DNA of 64,000 bases, from the NCBI GenBank assembly GCA_040954595.2, contig CM082588.2, positions 10,664,001 to 10,728,000 of the forward strand, written 5' to 3'. The DNA comes from Balanoglossus misakiensis. Taxonomy: Eukaryota > Hemichordata. A model generated the notes under the pieces. It ran no database searches. It was not told the origin of the DNA and worked only from the letters and a program-made list of their open reading frames with translations. A program made the translations under genes and the position numbers. Below, one piece after another: positions 10,001 through 18,500 of this stretch; within the stretch, counting starts at the first letter, position 1, and each line of letters opens with the position of its first letter.

Positions 10001-11612
10001 GTGAGTTTAATTTCACCTTTTCTGTCTCTCGGAATACAGGATTTTGACGCAGAGTGTAAATGCGTGATTTCAATTTGACCTTCTCTTTCTCTCGGAATAC
10101 AGGATTTTGACGCAGAGTTTGCTTGTGTGAGTTTAATTTCACCTTCTCTTTCTCTTGGAATGAAGGATTTTGACGCAGGATTTGTATGTGTGATTGCAAT
10201 TTTTCCTTTTCTCTCTTTCTATATTGTGGGTTTGCACGTATTGTTCTTTTTTGATATTGTTGAGATAACTTTTCTCTGTCTCTGTATTCTACATTCTGGC
10301 GCAATGTCTTTATATGTGCTTGCACTTTTGACTTTTCTCTCTCTTTGAAGTCAGGATTTTGTCTTTGTGCACATTTCCTCTCCTTGTCTCTCTTTCTTTC
10401 ATTGGTTTTAAATGAAGGATCCTGTCTTTTCAACCGTTTGTATTCTCTGTCATATACCTTTCTTGATTTTCTTCTACATGAACCTGATGGAAGTGCATCA
10501 ATGGTATTAGAAGTTTGCATACACTGTTTATTAGCTTGTAATTGTTTTTGTGACTCGAAATAGTTGTCTAACAGGTCTGAATGCCTTTGAGTCCGTTGAT
10601 ACAGTCTCTGAGAAGATGAACTCTCTATATGAATGGTTAATTCTTGAAGTTCATAAGGTGTCATGTTATTGAAGTTAAGGTTATGAAATAATGAATACAA
10701 ATAGTTTGTTAAATCATTTAGAGTCGGAAAACTCAATACCATACTTGAACCGTCAGAACATTGGAAACCATGTGAGTTTCGACTATGAGAATCAAATACG
10801 AAGTATTTGCCATCTGTTGCAGAAAGGGCCATGCTGTAGCCACCAAGTATTAACATAACTGAGTTACTAGAATTGAACATGTTAATCATAGCATCTCTGA
10901 ACACCATACATCCTTGTTCATCATAGTCAGACATACAGTCTAACATACCAAAGTACAGTCTTCCTTGTGTAATATTGAACTGCACAGAATTCATGTGAAC
11001 AGTATTTGGCAATTCATCACACATTAGTATTTCAGAAAATAATTTATTACTTGCTCTGAGGTCATTTGTGGTTTTAATGTATAAATTATCACCAGCATGT
11101 AAAATGTGATCTAAGTCATTAGATGTCAATGTCATCTCTCTTTCTTTTGATATGCAAAGGAAAGCAAGGGCATTACAAGTACATTGTCTACCTCGTGAAT
11201 TTATGCTGAAAATATCATTGCCTTGATGAAAACTACCTTGGAGTACACTGTCTATTGTGTAACTTTCCCAGTGTAAAGTGTGACTATTGTGAGAGGAGTA
11301 TAATTCTTGTTTGTCATGTGCATCATTTGCACTGTAGTATACACAAGAGGAATTTTGATTTGACACACTGGTCGAAGAATTCTTATTGAAGGTTGTAACT
11401 GATTGAGTGGCATTAAAACTTTTGATAATGGTACTTGAAGATGTAGACATATTATTGCTGTATGGTTCTATGCTTGACGATATTGATGTATTGTTATTGG
11501 CATTGCCGTACGAATCTGACTTCTTGAATGTTCCTTGTAGCACAGGGTGTTTTACTTTACTGGATCCACCCAAACCAGAATCAGACCCAGCTGATATGAT
11601 TGGTCCATCAGC
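4011..11612 (-). CDS. Helentron-type Rep-helicase transposase with protease-like and endonuclease domains (main exon)
   Basis: An uninterrupted frame of 2533 codons after a splice acceptor at 11613-11614. In order (residues counted from 11642): a cysteine-protease-like domain with GRQC (Cys about 154) and FDSH (His about 286), like the OTU/herpes-tegument-type peptidases seen in some mobile elements; a basic region of 21-residue repeats, 406-755; CxxC pairs at about 815/818 and 856/859 (DUF6570-like); a Helitron Rep domain with the HUH nuclease motif HIHM at 7731-7739 and the tyrosine motif YIVSYISK near 7199; a PIF1-family helicase with Walker A GGAGTGKS near 6070, DE box IIDEIS near 5815 and GDLFQL; and an EEP endonuclease with NARSL, GDFNFDI and SDH. 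A C-terminal endonuclease is the mark of the Helentron (Helitron2) group. The protein would nick, unwind and transfer one DNA strand in the nucleus. All catalytic motifs are intact, so recent activity is plausible. The frame physically opens at a TTG, so the start must lie upstream. Confidence 0.93.
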   Translation of the reverse strand, partial: ADGPIISAGSDSGLGGSSKVKHPVLQGTFKKSDSYGNANNNTSISSSIEPYSNNMSTSSSTIIKSFNATQSVTTFNKNSSTSVSNQNSSCVYYSANDAHDKQELYSSHNSHTLHWESYTIDSVLQGSFHQGNDIFSINSRGRQCTCNALAFLCISKEREMTLTSNDLDHILHAGDNLYIKTTNDLRASNKLFSEILMCDELPNTVHMNSVQFNITQGRLYFGMLDCMSDYDEQGCMVFRDAMINMFNSSNSVMLILGGYSMALSATDGKYFVFDSHSRNSHGFQCSDGSSMVLSFPTLNDLTNYLYSLFHNLNFNNMTPYELQELTIHIESSSSQRLYQRTQRHSDLLDNYFESQKQLQANKQCMQTSNTIDALPSGSCRRKSRKVYDREYKRLKRQDPSFKTNERKRDKERKCAQRQNPDFKEREKSKVQAHIKTLRQNVEYRDREKLSQQYQKRTIRANPQYRKREKEKLQSHIQILRQNPSFQEKEKVKLNSHKQTLRQNPVFREKEKVKLKSRIYTLRQNPVFRETEKVKLNSHKQTLRQNPVFREKEKVKLKSRINTLRQNPAFREKEKVKLNSHKQTLRQNPVFREKEKVKLKSRINTLRQNPAFREKEKVKLNSHKQTLRQNPAFREKEKVKLNSHKQTLRQNPAFREKEKVKFKAHIKTLRQNPAFREKEKPKLKEHIKSLRQNSTFRQNEKIQSQARIKTSRKSKTFKEHENKKQQIYRKMKRQDRNFRKKENLQKKFVKCSEKIQTFQIDKKQHVTHNGFSKHRGFETRQLCGESLQACINIFHRTVSQGPVYVCSSCHQTWFRKSVTPAAKLSERGIASKCLTAYTSVDNIEWVCNTCYRSISAGKIPRLSIANNVNFPDIPPQLQLHPLEERLIALRIPFMHMCSLPRGGQRSLSGPVVNIPTDITPTVNALPRMLDDSATIPVKLKRKLSYTRSEFTENIRPNKVMAALVWLMKNSVLYQNSGIPINHNWSQEFENTDNDMAVFIENTNTEQEQADDPESESDSDSDKFSEVDPAEGAVANMDTLLDDSDYRNQILTFAPGEGQRPLSLFNDTDAEYLAFPTIFCGQRRNIDQIHTSNVHYSDVCKWELRNVDRRVANSVPNMFFKVKKLQLKQISSKVHLALRRCKTEGRTYKVADLLNPERVSDLLRLDDGFYIFRDLRNSPPYLEKRKKDVFAMIRQLGLPTWFCSLSSADTKWIDLHQILGTLVDGKKYTADELKAMDWATKSRLLQSDPVTCARFFDHRIHEFINTVLRGPCDPLGKITDYFYRVEFQQRGSPHIHMLMWIENAPNYQQNTPTEVIDFIDIYVSCSSNVPSEMAEVLNLQTHKHSKTCRVKGKPVCRFGYPMPPMSETMILSPLNADPDEEQHYKQKYEEIKQKLDDMKEGKPISYDDFLSTELQISHDEYIKCIQSSLKTTTIFLKREPSDLRVNAYMKLLLSAWGANHDLQFVLDPYACAMYIVSYISKSQRGMSALLDQACKEARKGNMELKAQVRHIGNKFLNNVEISAQEAAYIILQLSLTKATRQVVFINTSPPDQRTFLLKSKTALENTPAESTDIESDNLIKRYARRPKALENWCLADYASKLRVTYSTKCTDNYPQDINDDDHDDPDLGVDSESDNMTSKINIILKNGMKIQERVNPCIIRYVNYSKKVDYENYCREKLLLYMPWRNESSDLLNSCATFQESYNHNKHIIAQTIDKYEHNSELIDQATTAAEQLDNDDLNAFDQIAPNTQHAERDDLEEGTTTPNDHFIYFQPDDQPEHTTYDIGVDIGMNTTVTTDDTSNVPGRIPDEQYHKLVRSLNVKQREIFHHVLKSVKTNHDPMHIFITGGAGTGKSVVIRAIYQALHRYLCSIAGESPLDCRLLLCAPTGKAAYHINGSTIHAAFKVPASQGYKYKPLDSDKLNTLRSKYQHLSVVIIDEISMVGHELLNFINLRLQQIKGNNQVFGGVSMITVGDLFQLKPVMDGWIFKDLTKEYGPLATNLWKEHFTMHELTQIMRQKDDEDFAQLLNRLREGRHTDEDISELQNYVISHDQPLNESIPHLYTTNAMVESHNDKVYQNATSHKLVVPALDTVIGDVSQQVKAQLLKTIPKDPSKTCGLLSQAPIAVGLRYDLTANVDVEDGMTNGASCVVQQIDHRMTGTSNNRPSIIWVQFDDKNVGLLRRHKYKHLHQPEIGKQLTPIFDIKRQFPTSKYYKHVSVMRIQFPLRPSAAKTIHKSQGDTLDKVIIHMGTRKIDHIHYVAISRVRTISGLQILELNKNKIAISEAVHNEMKRLRDDSQLQLCFKPLYALPHDHCKVVYQNARSLHKHFADLCSDHNIIAADVIGIAESRLTTNDTNEAYNLPNYLLFRNDQDVHIDNTAVNFTRPYHGLVLYVKDSYQVIHIKCHSTKVFEFIKANILIQNKLLQIIMIYKSPQCTIHTFKQQFQQYLLPLLDLTKPILIMGDFNFDILLPNTSTAFLHFMTSICNCRQLIKEETTDQHSALDLIFLNFFTTTYDTIENSWSDHKAVYAAIHPSQFT
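9378..10427 (-). repeat. In-frame 63-bp tandem repeats coding for 21-residue basic units
   Basis: About 16 units of 21 residues, each carrying a pattern like LRQNPxFREKEKVKL. Outer units have diverged and inner ones are nearly identical. The inner units alternate between NSHKQ and KSRIN/KSRIY types, giving a 126-bp (42-residue) higher-order unit. The charged, regularly spaced residues suggest a helical or coiled, DNA- or RNA-contacting linker between the protease-like and zinc-binding parts; that is inference. Confidence 0.9.
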
Positions 11613-12688
11613 CTGTTTAAAAATAAACAAGATAAGCGACAATTAGAAAATACAGTTACCTTTAATTTCCATCACATGTCCTTATTTGACCCCTGATGAG
11701 TACTATGACAATGAGAGCCAATGACAGGTCAATTTTGCGTCATATTCAAATTGGTTTTGTGTATATCATGTACATATAAGTACTATCACTAGTATTTACA
11801 TTGCAAATGTGTTCAATTAAGCTTTTGTATAAATTTGTTGTAATTTCAATACATTTTGCAAAATTTAGCTACTTGCATAATATTTGTATATCACATGTGG
11901 ACAAAGACATTGCACAAATTAGTAACATGGCTATTGTCACGCCACCTCATCAAAAACTACTAGCGGCACAGGGTTGGCCTGCCATTACATTGTCTTACAC
12001 TCATGTTTCACAATCATTCGAAAGCTCATTGCAACATTGAAATTATATCACCTACAAACCTCACCTTTCTACAAAGTTCCATATCAAATAAAACTTTCCC
12101 ACATAAATCTTTTCCAGTTGAACCTTTTGAAACCACACACTTCACCTGACAAATTTAGTCTGGAAAGTTGAACGTACCCTCTATCTACTCTGAAACTACC
12201 AAGTTTAAAACAAACTTCAAAACTGGAAAAGGTTTGTGCCTATGACTTTTCCCATATAATTACATTGAGAATACCTAGAAAACTCACTTCTACTATTTCT
12301 ATGAAATATTACACATAGCTCAATCAAATAGAAATAAATGCATCCATCAAATATCGTTTGGTCACTGTATTTTTTTTAGATAAACTTTACAAGTGTTTCG
12401 CCCATAGATACACCCTCACTGAATATGCTGACTCAGCAATTTTCCTCAATTATCAACAAAATTCATGGCCTTGTATTTCAAAAGCAAACGCAGTGACATG
12501 AGAAGCCAATAATCCAAAATTGAAGACATAACGTTACTTTCGATTTTACTGATCATTACGGACTAGCTGCTAAAAGCCTACCCTGCGACCAAACAGTGAC
12601 GTTGACCAACTTTCCCCTGCTCAAATGAAGAACTCCTTTTCCTGTTTACAAGTATGTACAATTTTATAGTATGCAAATACACACATAC
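11613..12688 (-). other. Predicted intron of the Helentron transposase gene
   Basis: On the minus strand it begins GTATGTGTG (12688 downward) and ends in a T-rich tract and AAACAG (11613). Removing it joins a TCG codon to GCT GAT in frame. Length is 1076 bp. No coding potential is seen inside. The 3' half is AT-rich unique sequence. Confidence 0.6.
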
Positions 12689-12733
12689 CGATTTTTTCAC
12701 AGCTGATTTTCTCCAATTCTTTTTCCTTGGCAT
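12689..12733 (-). CDS. Predicted first exon of the Helentron transposase (15 codons)
   Basis: Minus-strand ATG at 12733 opens a short basic peptide, MPRKKNWRKSAVKKS, that stops exactly at a GTATGT donor in phase 0. The acceptor at 11613 is also phase 0. The ATG has A at -3. This solves the problem that the large frame has no ATG at its beginning: its first codon is TTG and the first internal methionine is about 65 codons in. With this exon the protein is about 2548 residues. The assignment rests on splice signals, frame and the basic N-terminus, not on a transcript. Confidence 0.55.
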
Positions 12734-14025
12734 AATTCTGACCTTAGTAGCAAAAGACAAGAATGTGATAATATCAATAACAGCATTTTAACATCATTGG
12801 TTAGACAACTTGAAACTGCCTAGATAATATGCAAGTAAAAGCCTGGCAAAAATGTAACATGTACAATTGCTTAATTTTAACATACTCACACAACATATAT
12901 TTCCATCATTTTTATAGGAGTAATTGAAACTACAACATCAATATGACCATCACATGTTCTAGGACTTCCAAAATAGAGAAACACTATGAAAAACTTCAGC
13001 TGAAAAATAGAATATGTAATATAATTACCTGCAATTTGATAAAAAGTGATTCTTCAAGAGCTGGTTAAGTCTCTAACTGTTCCAAAACAATGACAGGAAG
13101 TGGCTGCTCATTAGGCTGTTCCTGGCACTGCCACTACTCCCTCACATTGCTGGCAACAGTAGCTTGATACTTTGGGGTTCAAAGTCAGCAGATAACAGCC
13201 AAGAATTTGGAATCCGCAATTACAGCATAGGGTATACTGGCACCGCCTTACGTTGAGAGGTTTGTCAACAATAATATAGTGCAATAGTGCAAACAATATG
13301 TTTAGATAGCAACAGATCTAAAGTTATTACAATAATGCCAACACATGTTTTGAGCTACTCCTGTGTGTTCTTTCAACTACAGAAAATCAAGCAGTCTTTC
13401 CAATGCTGCTACACCTACATAAGTATGGTGTGTGCTACACTGCCCCAAGGTTATTTCGATACACAAATATAACTGTGACATAATCAGCTCATGTACACTC
13501 TAGGAGAGATTGCACTTAGGACTGGGTGTATCAGGGAATAGATTACACAAAAACGCTGAAACAGAAAGGCAAACAGCTAAAATGGACAAACCAAAGTGTC
13601 CTCATGTAAAGAGTACCTTTCAAAGCACTGGATTTGTTCATAGAGGCAAAACCAGAAATATGCAAATATCCACAGCACAGTACAATGTCTTACTTCAGTC
13701 ACCATAAGAAATATGCCTACAACATGCACAGCAATCTGCCAAGTGGATTCATAGAAACCAATTTTTGGCAAAAAATTGCAAAAAATGCACCAAGAACACA
13801 ATTATGGGAATGTCACCATACTTTCACGACACCTTAACTTGAAATGAATTTTGACCAAATATCCCCAAAATTACAAATATGCAAATTATGCAACAAATTG
13901 CCCCAAAATGACCTCAATTGCCTTTCAGTATACCAAGCTTCATTCTAAATTTTAAAGCCATTGACCCATAACTTTCAGAAAAATTTGTTTTCACCTAAAA
14001 TATTGACAAAGACGAAAAAATTCAT
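12734..14025. other. Upstream flank of the Helentron gene, no gene seen
   Basis: AT-rich sequence with only short chance open frames. It should hold the transposase promoter and perhaps the element's 5' terminus, but I could not identify a TATA element or a Helitron end with confidence. The part from about 13600 onward drifts into repeat-like sequence resembling the flank of the repeat at 15236. Confidence 0.4.
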
Positions 14026-14071
14026 AAAAAATAAAACATCCATGATATCAACTGAACACTTACATGTCGGT
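14026..14071 (+). repeat. Direct repeat, left copy, bracketing the 239-bp array
   Basis: Shares a run including TAAAACATCCATGATATCAA and a following GTCGG with 15188-15233, 1162 bp away. The pair brackets the 239-bp tandem array, as if the array had expanded inside, or been inserted into, an older duplicated sequence. Confidence 0.7.
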
Positions 14072-14076
14072 CACAG

Positions 14077-15031
14077 GCTTTTCAATTTCAGTCCCAACCC
14101 TCCAAACGCGAAGTCTGTACCTGCTCTGGATGCCAAGATATGATAAAGTAGGTCAAAGGTCACCTGAGGTCACGAAAAATTTGGGCAAGAAATTTTGACC
14201 TAATACTGGTCCATGTTCAATAAAAACCAAACCTATAGCCTTATTGGTTAGCCTGGAATTAGGTATGCACATAATTAATGAGATATGCAGGTGTCACAGG
14301 TGACCCCCAATTGCGGCTTTTCAATTTTAGTGCCAACCCTCCAAACGCCAAGTCTGTACCTGCTCTGGATGTCAAGATATGGTAATGTAGGTCAAAGGTC
14401 ACCTGAGGTCATGCAAAATTTGGGCAAGAAATTTTGACCCTATACTGGTCCATGTTCAACAAAAACCGAACCTATAGCCTTATTGGTTAGCCTGGAATTA
14501 GGTATGCACATAATTAATGAGATATGCAGGTGTCACAGGTGACCCCCAATTGCGGCTTTTCAATTTTAGTCCCAACCCTCCAAACGCCAAGTCTGTGCCT
14601 GCTCTGGATGTCAAGATTTGGTAATGTAGGTCAAAGGTCACCTGAGGTCATGCAAAATTTGGGCAAGAAATTTTGACCCTATACTGGTCCATGTTCAACA
14701 AAAACCGAACCTATAGCCTTATTGGTTAGCCTGGAATTAGGTATGCACATAATTAATGAGATATGCAGGTGTCACAGGTGACCCCCAATTTCGGCTTTTC
14801 AATTTCAGTCCCAACCCTCCAAACGCCAACTCTGTACCTGCTCTGGATGCCGAGATATAGGAAAGTAGGTCAAAGGTCACCTGAGGTCACCCAAAATTTG
14901 GGCAAGAAATTTTGACCCTATACTGGTCCATGTCCCACCAGAACAAAACCTCTAGCCCTATTAGTTAGCCCGGAATTAGGTATGCACATAATTAATGTGT
15001 TAAGCAGGTGTTACAGGTGAGCCCAAAAATT
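14077..15031 (+). repeat. 239-bp tandem repeat, four copies
   Basis: Copies start at 14077, 14316, 14555 and 14794, exactly 239 bp apart, marked by GCTTTTCAATTT and CCAACCCTCCAAACGC. Copies 2 and 3 are nearly identical; 1 and 4 differ more. The last copy decays after about 15000. No open frame persists through the copies. Each copy contains TAGGTCAAAGGTCACCTGAG. A diverged relative lies at 23321-23590. Confidence 0.92.
14150..14889 (+). promoter_or_regulatory. Nuclear-receptor-like half-site clusters (DR1 plus DR4), one per 239-bp copy
   Basis: Each copy has AGGTCAAAGGTCA, an exact consensus DR1, followed by CCTG and a third AGGTCA (DR4 spacing). They lie at 14150-14172, 14389-14411, 14628-14650 and 14867-14889. 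DR1 is bound by RXR, HNF4 and COUP-type receptors in animals. Conservation in all four copies is seen; any function is inference, since the copies are young and would share any sequence. Confidence 0.45.
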
Positions 15032-15187
15032 TCCCTTTTATTTTGGCCCCATTGTGCTCACTGACCAATAGACAATCACTGTACAGGACTATTGCACAGA
15101 CCAGAATCCCACAATAAGACGTGGACATAGCTTAACCATAGAGGTATAAGTAAAGGTATAAATTTAATAAAAAGACTAAAAAATCTT

Positions 15188-15233
15188 TAAAAATAAAACA
15201 TCCATGATATCAACTTAACACTAAAAGGTCGGT
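15188..15233 (+). repeat. Direct repeat, right copy, bracketing the 239-bp array
   Basis: Partner of 14026-14071 (offset 1162 bp), with the same TAAAACATCCATGATATCAA core and GTCGG end. It leads directly into the interspersed repeat beginning near 15236. Confidence 0.7.
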
Positions 15234-15235
15234 GT

Positions 15236-15563
15236 GAGGTTGACATATGGTACATGCATACCAATTTTCAAAGCAATCTGACCAGTAATTGTTGACTTAC
15301 AGAGTTTTGATCAATTCCACATTTTACCAGCTAATTTGCATATTTTTGGGCCTGGCAACTTCGTTTGGACAAACTCCAATCTACAGCCCAGCCTGCACCT
15401 ACACACCAAATATTGAGGTGATACGCGCAGCGGTTTTCAAGTTTTTGATGTGGACGGACATACAGACATACATCCATACATCCATACATCCATCCATACA
15501 TACATACAGACGCAACCCATCCCATAAGGTCCCATGGTATATAGGCCTATACCAATGGGACCT
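15236..15563 (+). mobile_element. Non-autonomous interspersed repeat, copy 1, with microsatellite and terminal palindrome
   Basis: Matches 26404-26725 in the opposite orientation over its whole length: GCAATCTGACCAGTA, CTACAGCCCAGCCTGC, GTTTTCAAGTTTTTGATGTG, then a (CATA/CATC)n tract and a terminal 37-nt near-palindrome at 15527-15563 (arms AGGTCCCAT and ATGGGACCT around TAGGCCTA). Similarity between copies stops within two or three bases of the palindrome, so this is an element end. A terminal hairpin next to a short tandem tract recalls non-autonomous Helentrons (HINEs), but a 5' end was not found. The satellite starts directly after the palindrome. Confidence 0.7.
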
Positions 15564-18500
15564 AAAAAATGACAAATTTTTGACTGCAAAATCTCAAAAT
15601 TTCGTCCATTTTTGAAAAAAAATCATGGGTAAAAATCATCAAAAAATGACAAATTTTCGACTGCAAAATCTCAACATTTCGTCGATTTTTGAAAAAAATC
15701 ATGGGTGAAAATCATCAAAAAATGACAAATTTTCGACTTTGCAAAATCTCAAAATTTCGTCGATTTTTGAAAAAAAATCATAGGTGAAAATCATCAAAAA
15801 ATGACAAAATTTTCGAGTTTGCAAAATCACAAAATTTCGTCGATTTTGAAAAAAATCATAGGTTCGTCGATTTTTTTTAAAAAAACATGGGTGAAAATCA
15901 TCAAAAAATGACAAATTTTCGACTTTGCAAAATCTCAAAATTTCATCAATTTTTGAAAAAATCATGGGTGAAAATCATCAAAAAATGACAAAACTTTCGA
16001 CTTTGCAAAATCTCAAAATTTCGTCGATTTTTGAAAAAAAATCATGGTTGAAAATCATCAAAAAATGACAAAATTTTCGAGTTTGCAAAATCACACAATT
16101 TCGTCGATTTTGAAAAAAATCATAGGTTCGTCGATTTTTTTAAAAAAAACATGGGTGAAAATCATCAAAAAATGACAAATTTTTGACTTTGCAAAATCTC
16201 AAAATTTCGTCGATTTTTGAAAAAAATCATTGGGGAAAATCATCAAAAAATGACAAATTTTCGACTTTGCAAAATCTCAAAATTTCGTCGATTTTTGAAA
16301 AAAATCATGGGTGAAAATCATCAAAAAATGACAAATTTTCGACTTTGCAAAATCTCAAAATTTCGTCGATTTTGAAAAAAATCATGGGTTCGTCGATTTT
16401 TTAAAAACAACATTGGTGAAAATCATCAAAAAATGACAAATTTTCGACTTTGCAAAATCTCAAAATTTCGTCGATTTTTAAAAAAAAATCATGGATGAAA
16501 ATCATCAACAAATGACAAATTTTCGACTTTGCAAAATCTCAAAATTTCGTCGATTTTTGAAAAAAATCATGGGTGAAAATCATCAAAAAATGACAAATTT
16601 TCGACTTTGCAAAATCTCAACATTTCGTCGATTTTTGAAAAAAATCATAGGTGAAAATCATCAAAAAATGACAAATTTTCGACTTTGCAAAAGCTCAAAA
16701 TTTCGTCCATTTTTGAAAAAAAATCATGGGTAAAAATCATCAAAAAATGACAAATTTTCGACTGCAAAATCTCAACATTTCGTCGATTTTTGAAAAAAAT
16801 CATGGGTGAAAATCATCAAAAAATGACAAATTTTCGACTTTGCAAAATCTCAAAATTTCGTCGATTTTTGAAAAAAAATCATAGGTGAAAATCATCAAAA
16901 AATGACAAAATTTTCGAGTTTGCAAAATCACAAAATTTCGTCGATTTTGAAAAAAATCATAGGTTCGTCGATTTTTTTTAAAAAAACATGGGTGAAAATC
17001 ATCAAAAAATGACAAATTTTCGACTTTGCAAAATCTCAAAATTTCGTCGATTTTTGAAAAAAATCATTGGGGAAAATAATCAAAAAATGACAAATTTTCG
17101 ACTTTGCAAAATCTCAAAATTTCGTCGATTTTTGAAAAAAATCATTGGGGAAAATCATCAAAAAATGACAAATTTTCGACTTTGCAAAATCTCAAAATTT
17201 CGTCGATTTTTGAAAAAAAATAATGGTTGAAAATCATCAAAAAATGACAAATTTTCGACTTTGCAAAATCTCAAAATTTCGTCGATTTTTGAAAGAAAAT
17301 AATGGTTGAAAATCATCAAAAAATGTCAAATTTTCGACTTTGCAAAATCTCAAAATTTCGTCGATTTTGAAAAAAATCATAGGTTCGTCGATTTTTTTAA
17401 AAAAAACATGGGTGAAAATCATCAAAAAATGACAAATTTTCGACTTTGCAAAATCTCAAAATTTCGTCGATTTTTGAAAAAAATCATTGGGGAAAATCGT
17501 CAAAAAATGACAAATTTTCGACTTTGCAAAATCTCAAAATTTCGTCGATTTTTGAAAAAAAATAATGGTTGAAAATCATCAAAAAATGACAAATTTTCGA
17601 CTTTGCAAAATCTCAAAATTTCGTCGATTTTGAAAAAAATCATGGGTTCGTCGATTTTTTAAAAACAACATTGGTGAAAATCATCAAAAAATGACAAATT
17701 TTCGACTTTGCAAAATCTCAAAATTTCGTCGATTTTTAAAAAAAAATCATGGATGAAAATCATCAACAAATGACAAATTTGCGACTTTGCAAAATCTCAA
17801 AATTTCGTCGATTTTTGAAAAAAATCATGGGTGAAAATCATCAAAAAATGACAAATTTTCGACTTTGCAAAATCTCAACATTTCGTCGATTTTTGAAAAA
17901 AATCATAGGTGAAAATCATCAAAAAATGACAAAATTTCGACTTTGAAAAAGCTCAAAATTTCGTCCATTTTTGAAAAAAAATCATGGGTAAAAATCATCA
18001 AAAAATGACAAATTTACGACTGTAAAATCTCAACATTTCGTCGATTTTTGAAAAAAATCATGGGTGAAAATCATCAAAAAATGACAAATTTTCGACTTTG
18101 CAAAATCTCAACATTTCGTCGATTTTTGAAAAAAATCATAGGTGAAAATCATCAAAAAATGACAAATTTTTGACTGCAAAATCTCAAAATTTCGTCGATT
18201 TTTGAAAAAAAACATGGGGGAAAATCATTAAAAAATGACAAATTTTCGACTGCAAAATCTCAACATTTCGTCGATTTTTGAAAAAAATCATGGGTGAAAA
18301 TCATCAAAAAATGACAAATTTTCGACTTTGCAAAATCTCAACATTTCGTCCATTTTTGAAAAAAATCATAGGTGAAAATCATCAAAAAATGACAAATTTT
18401 CGACTTTGCAAATGCTCAAAATTTCGTCCATTTTTGAAAAAAAATCATGGGTAAAAATCATCAAAAATGACAAATTTTCGACTGCAAAATCTCAACATTT

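Noticed and set aside
11613-11642. The transposase starting at 11642.
   Set aside because: The first codon is TTG, preceded by a stop, and the ten codons before 11612 look like a splice-acceptor tract (T-rich, AAACAG). An upstream exon explains the start better.
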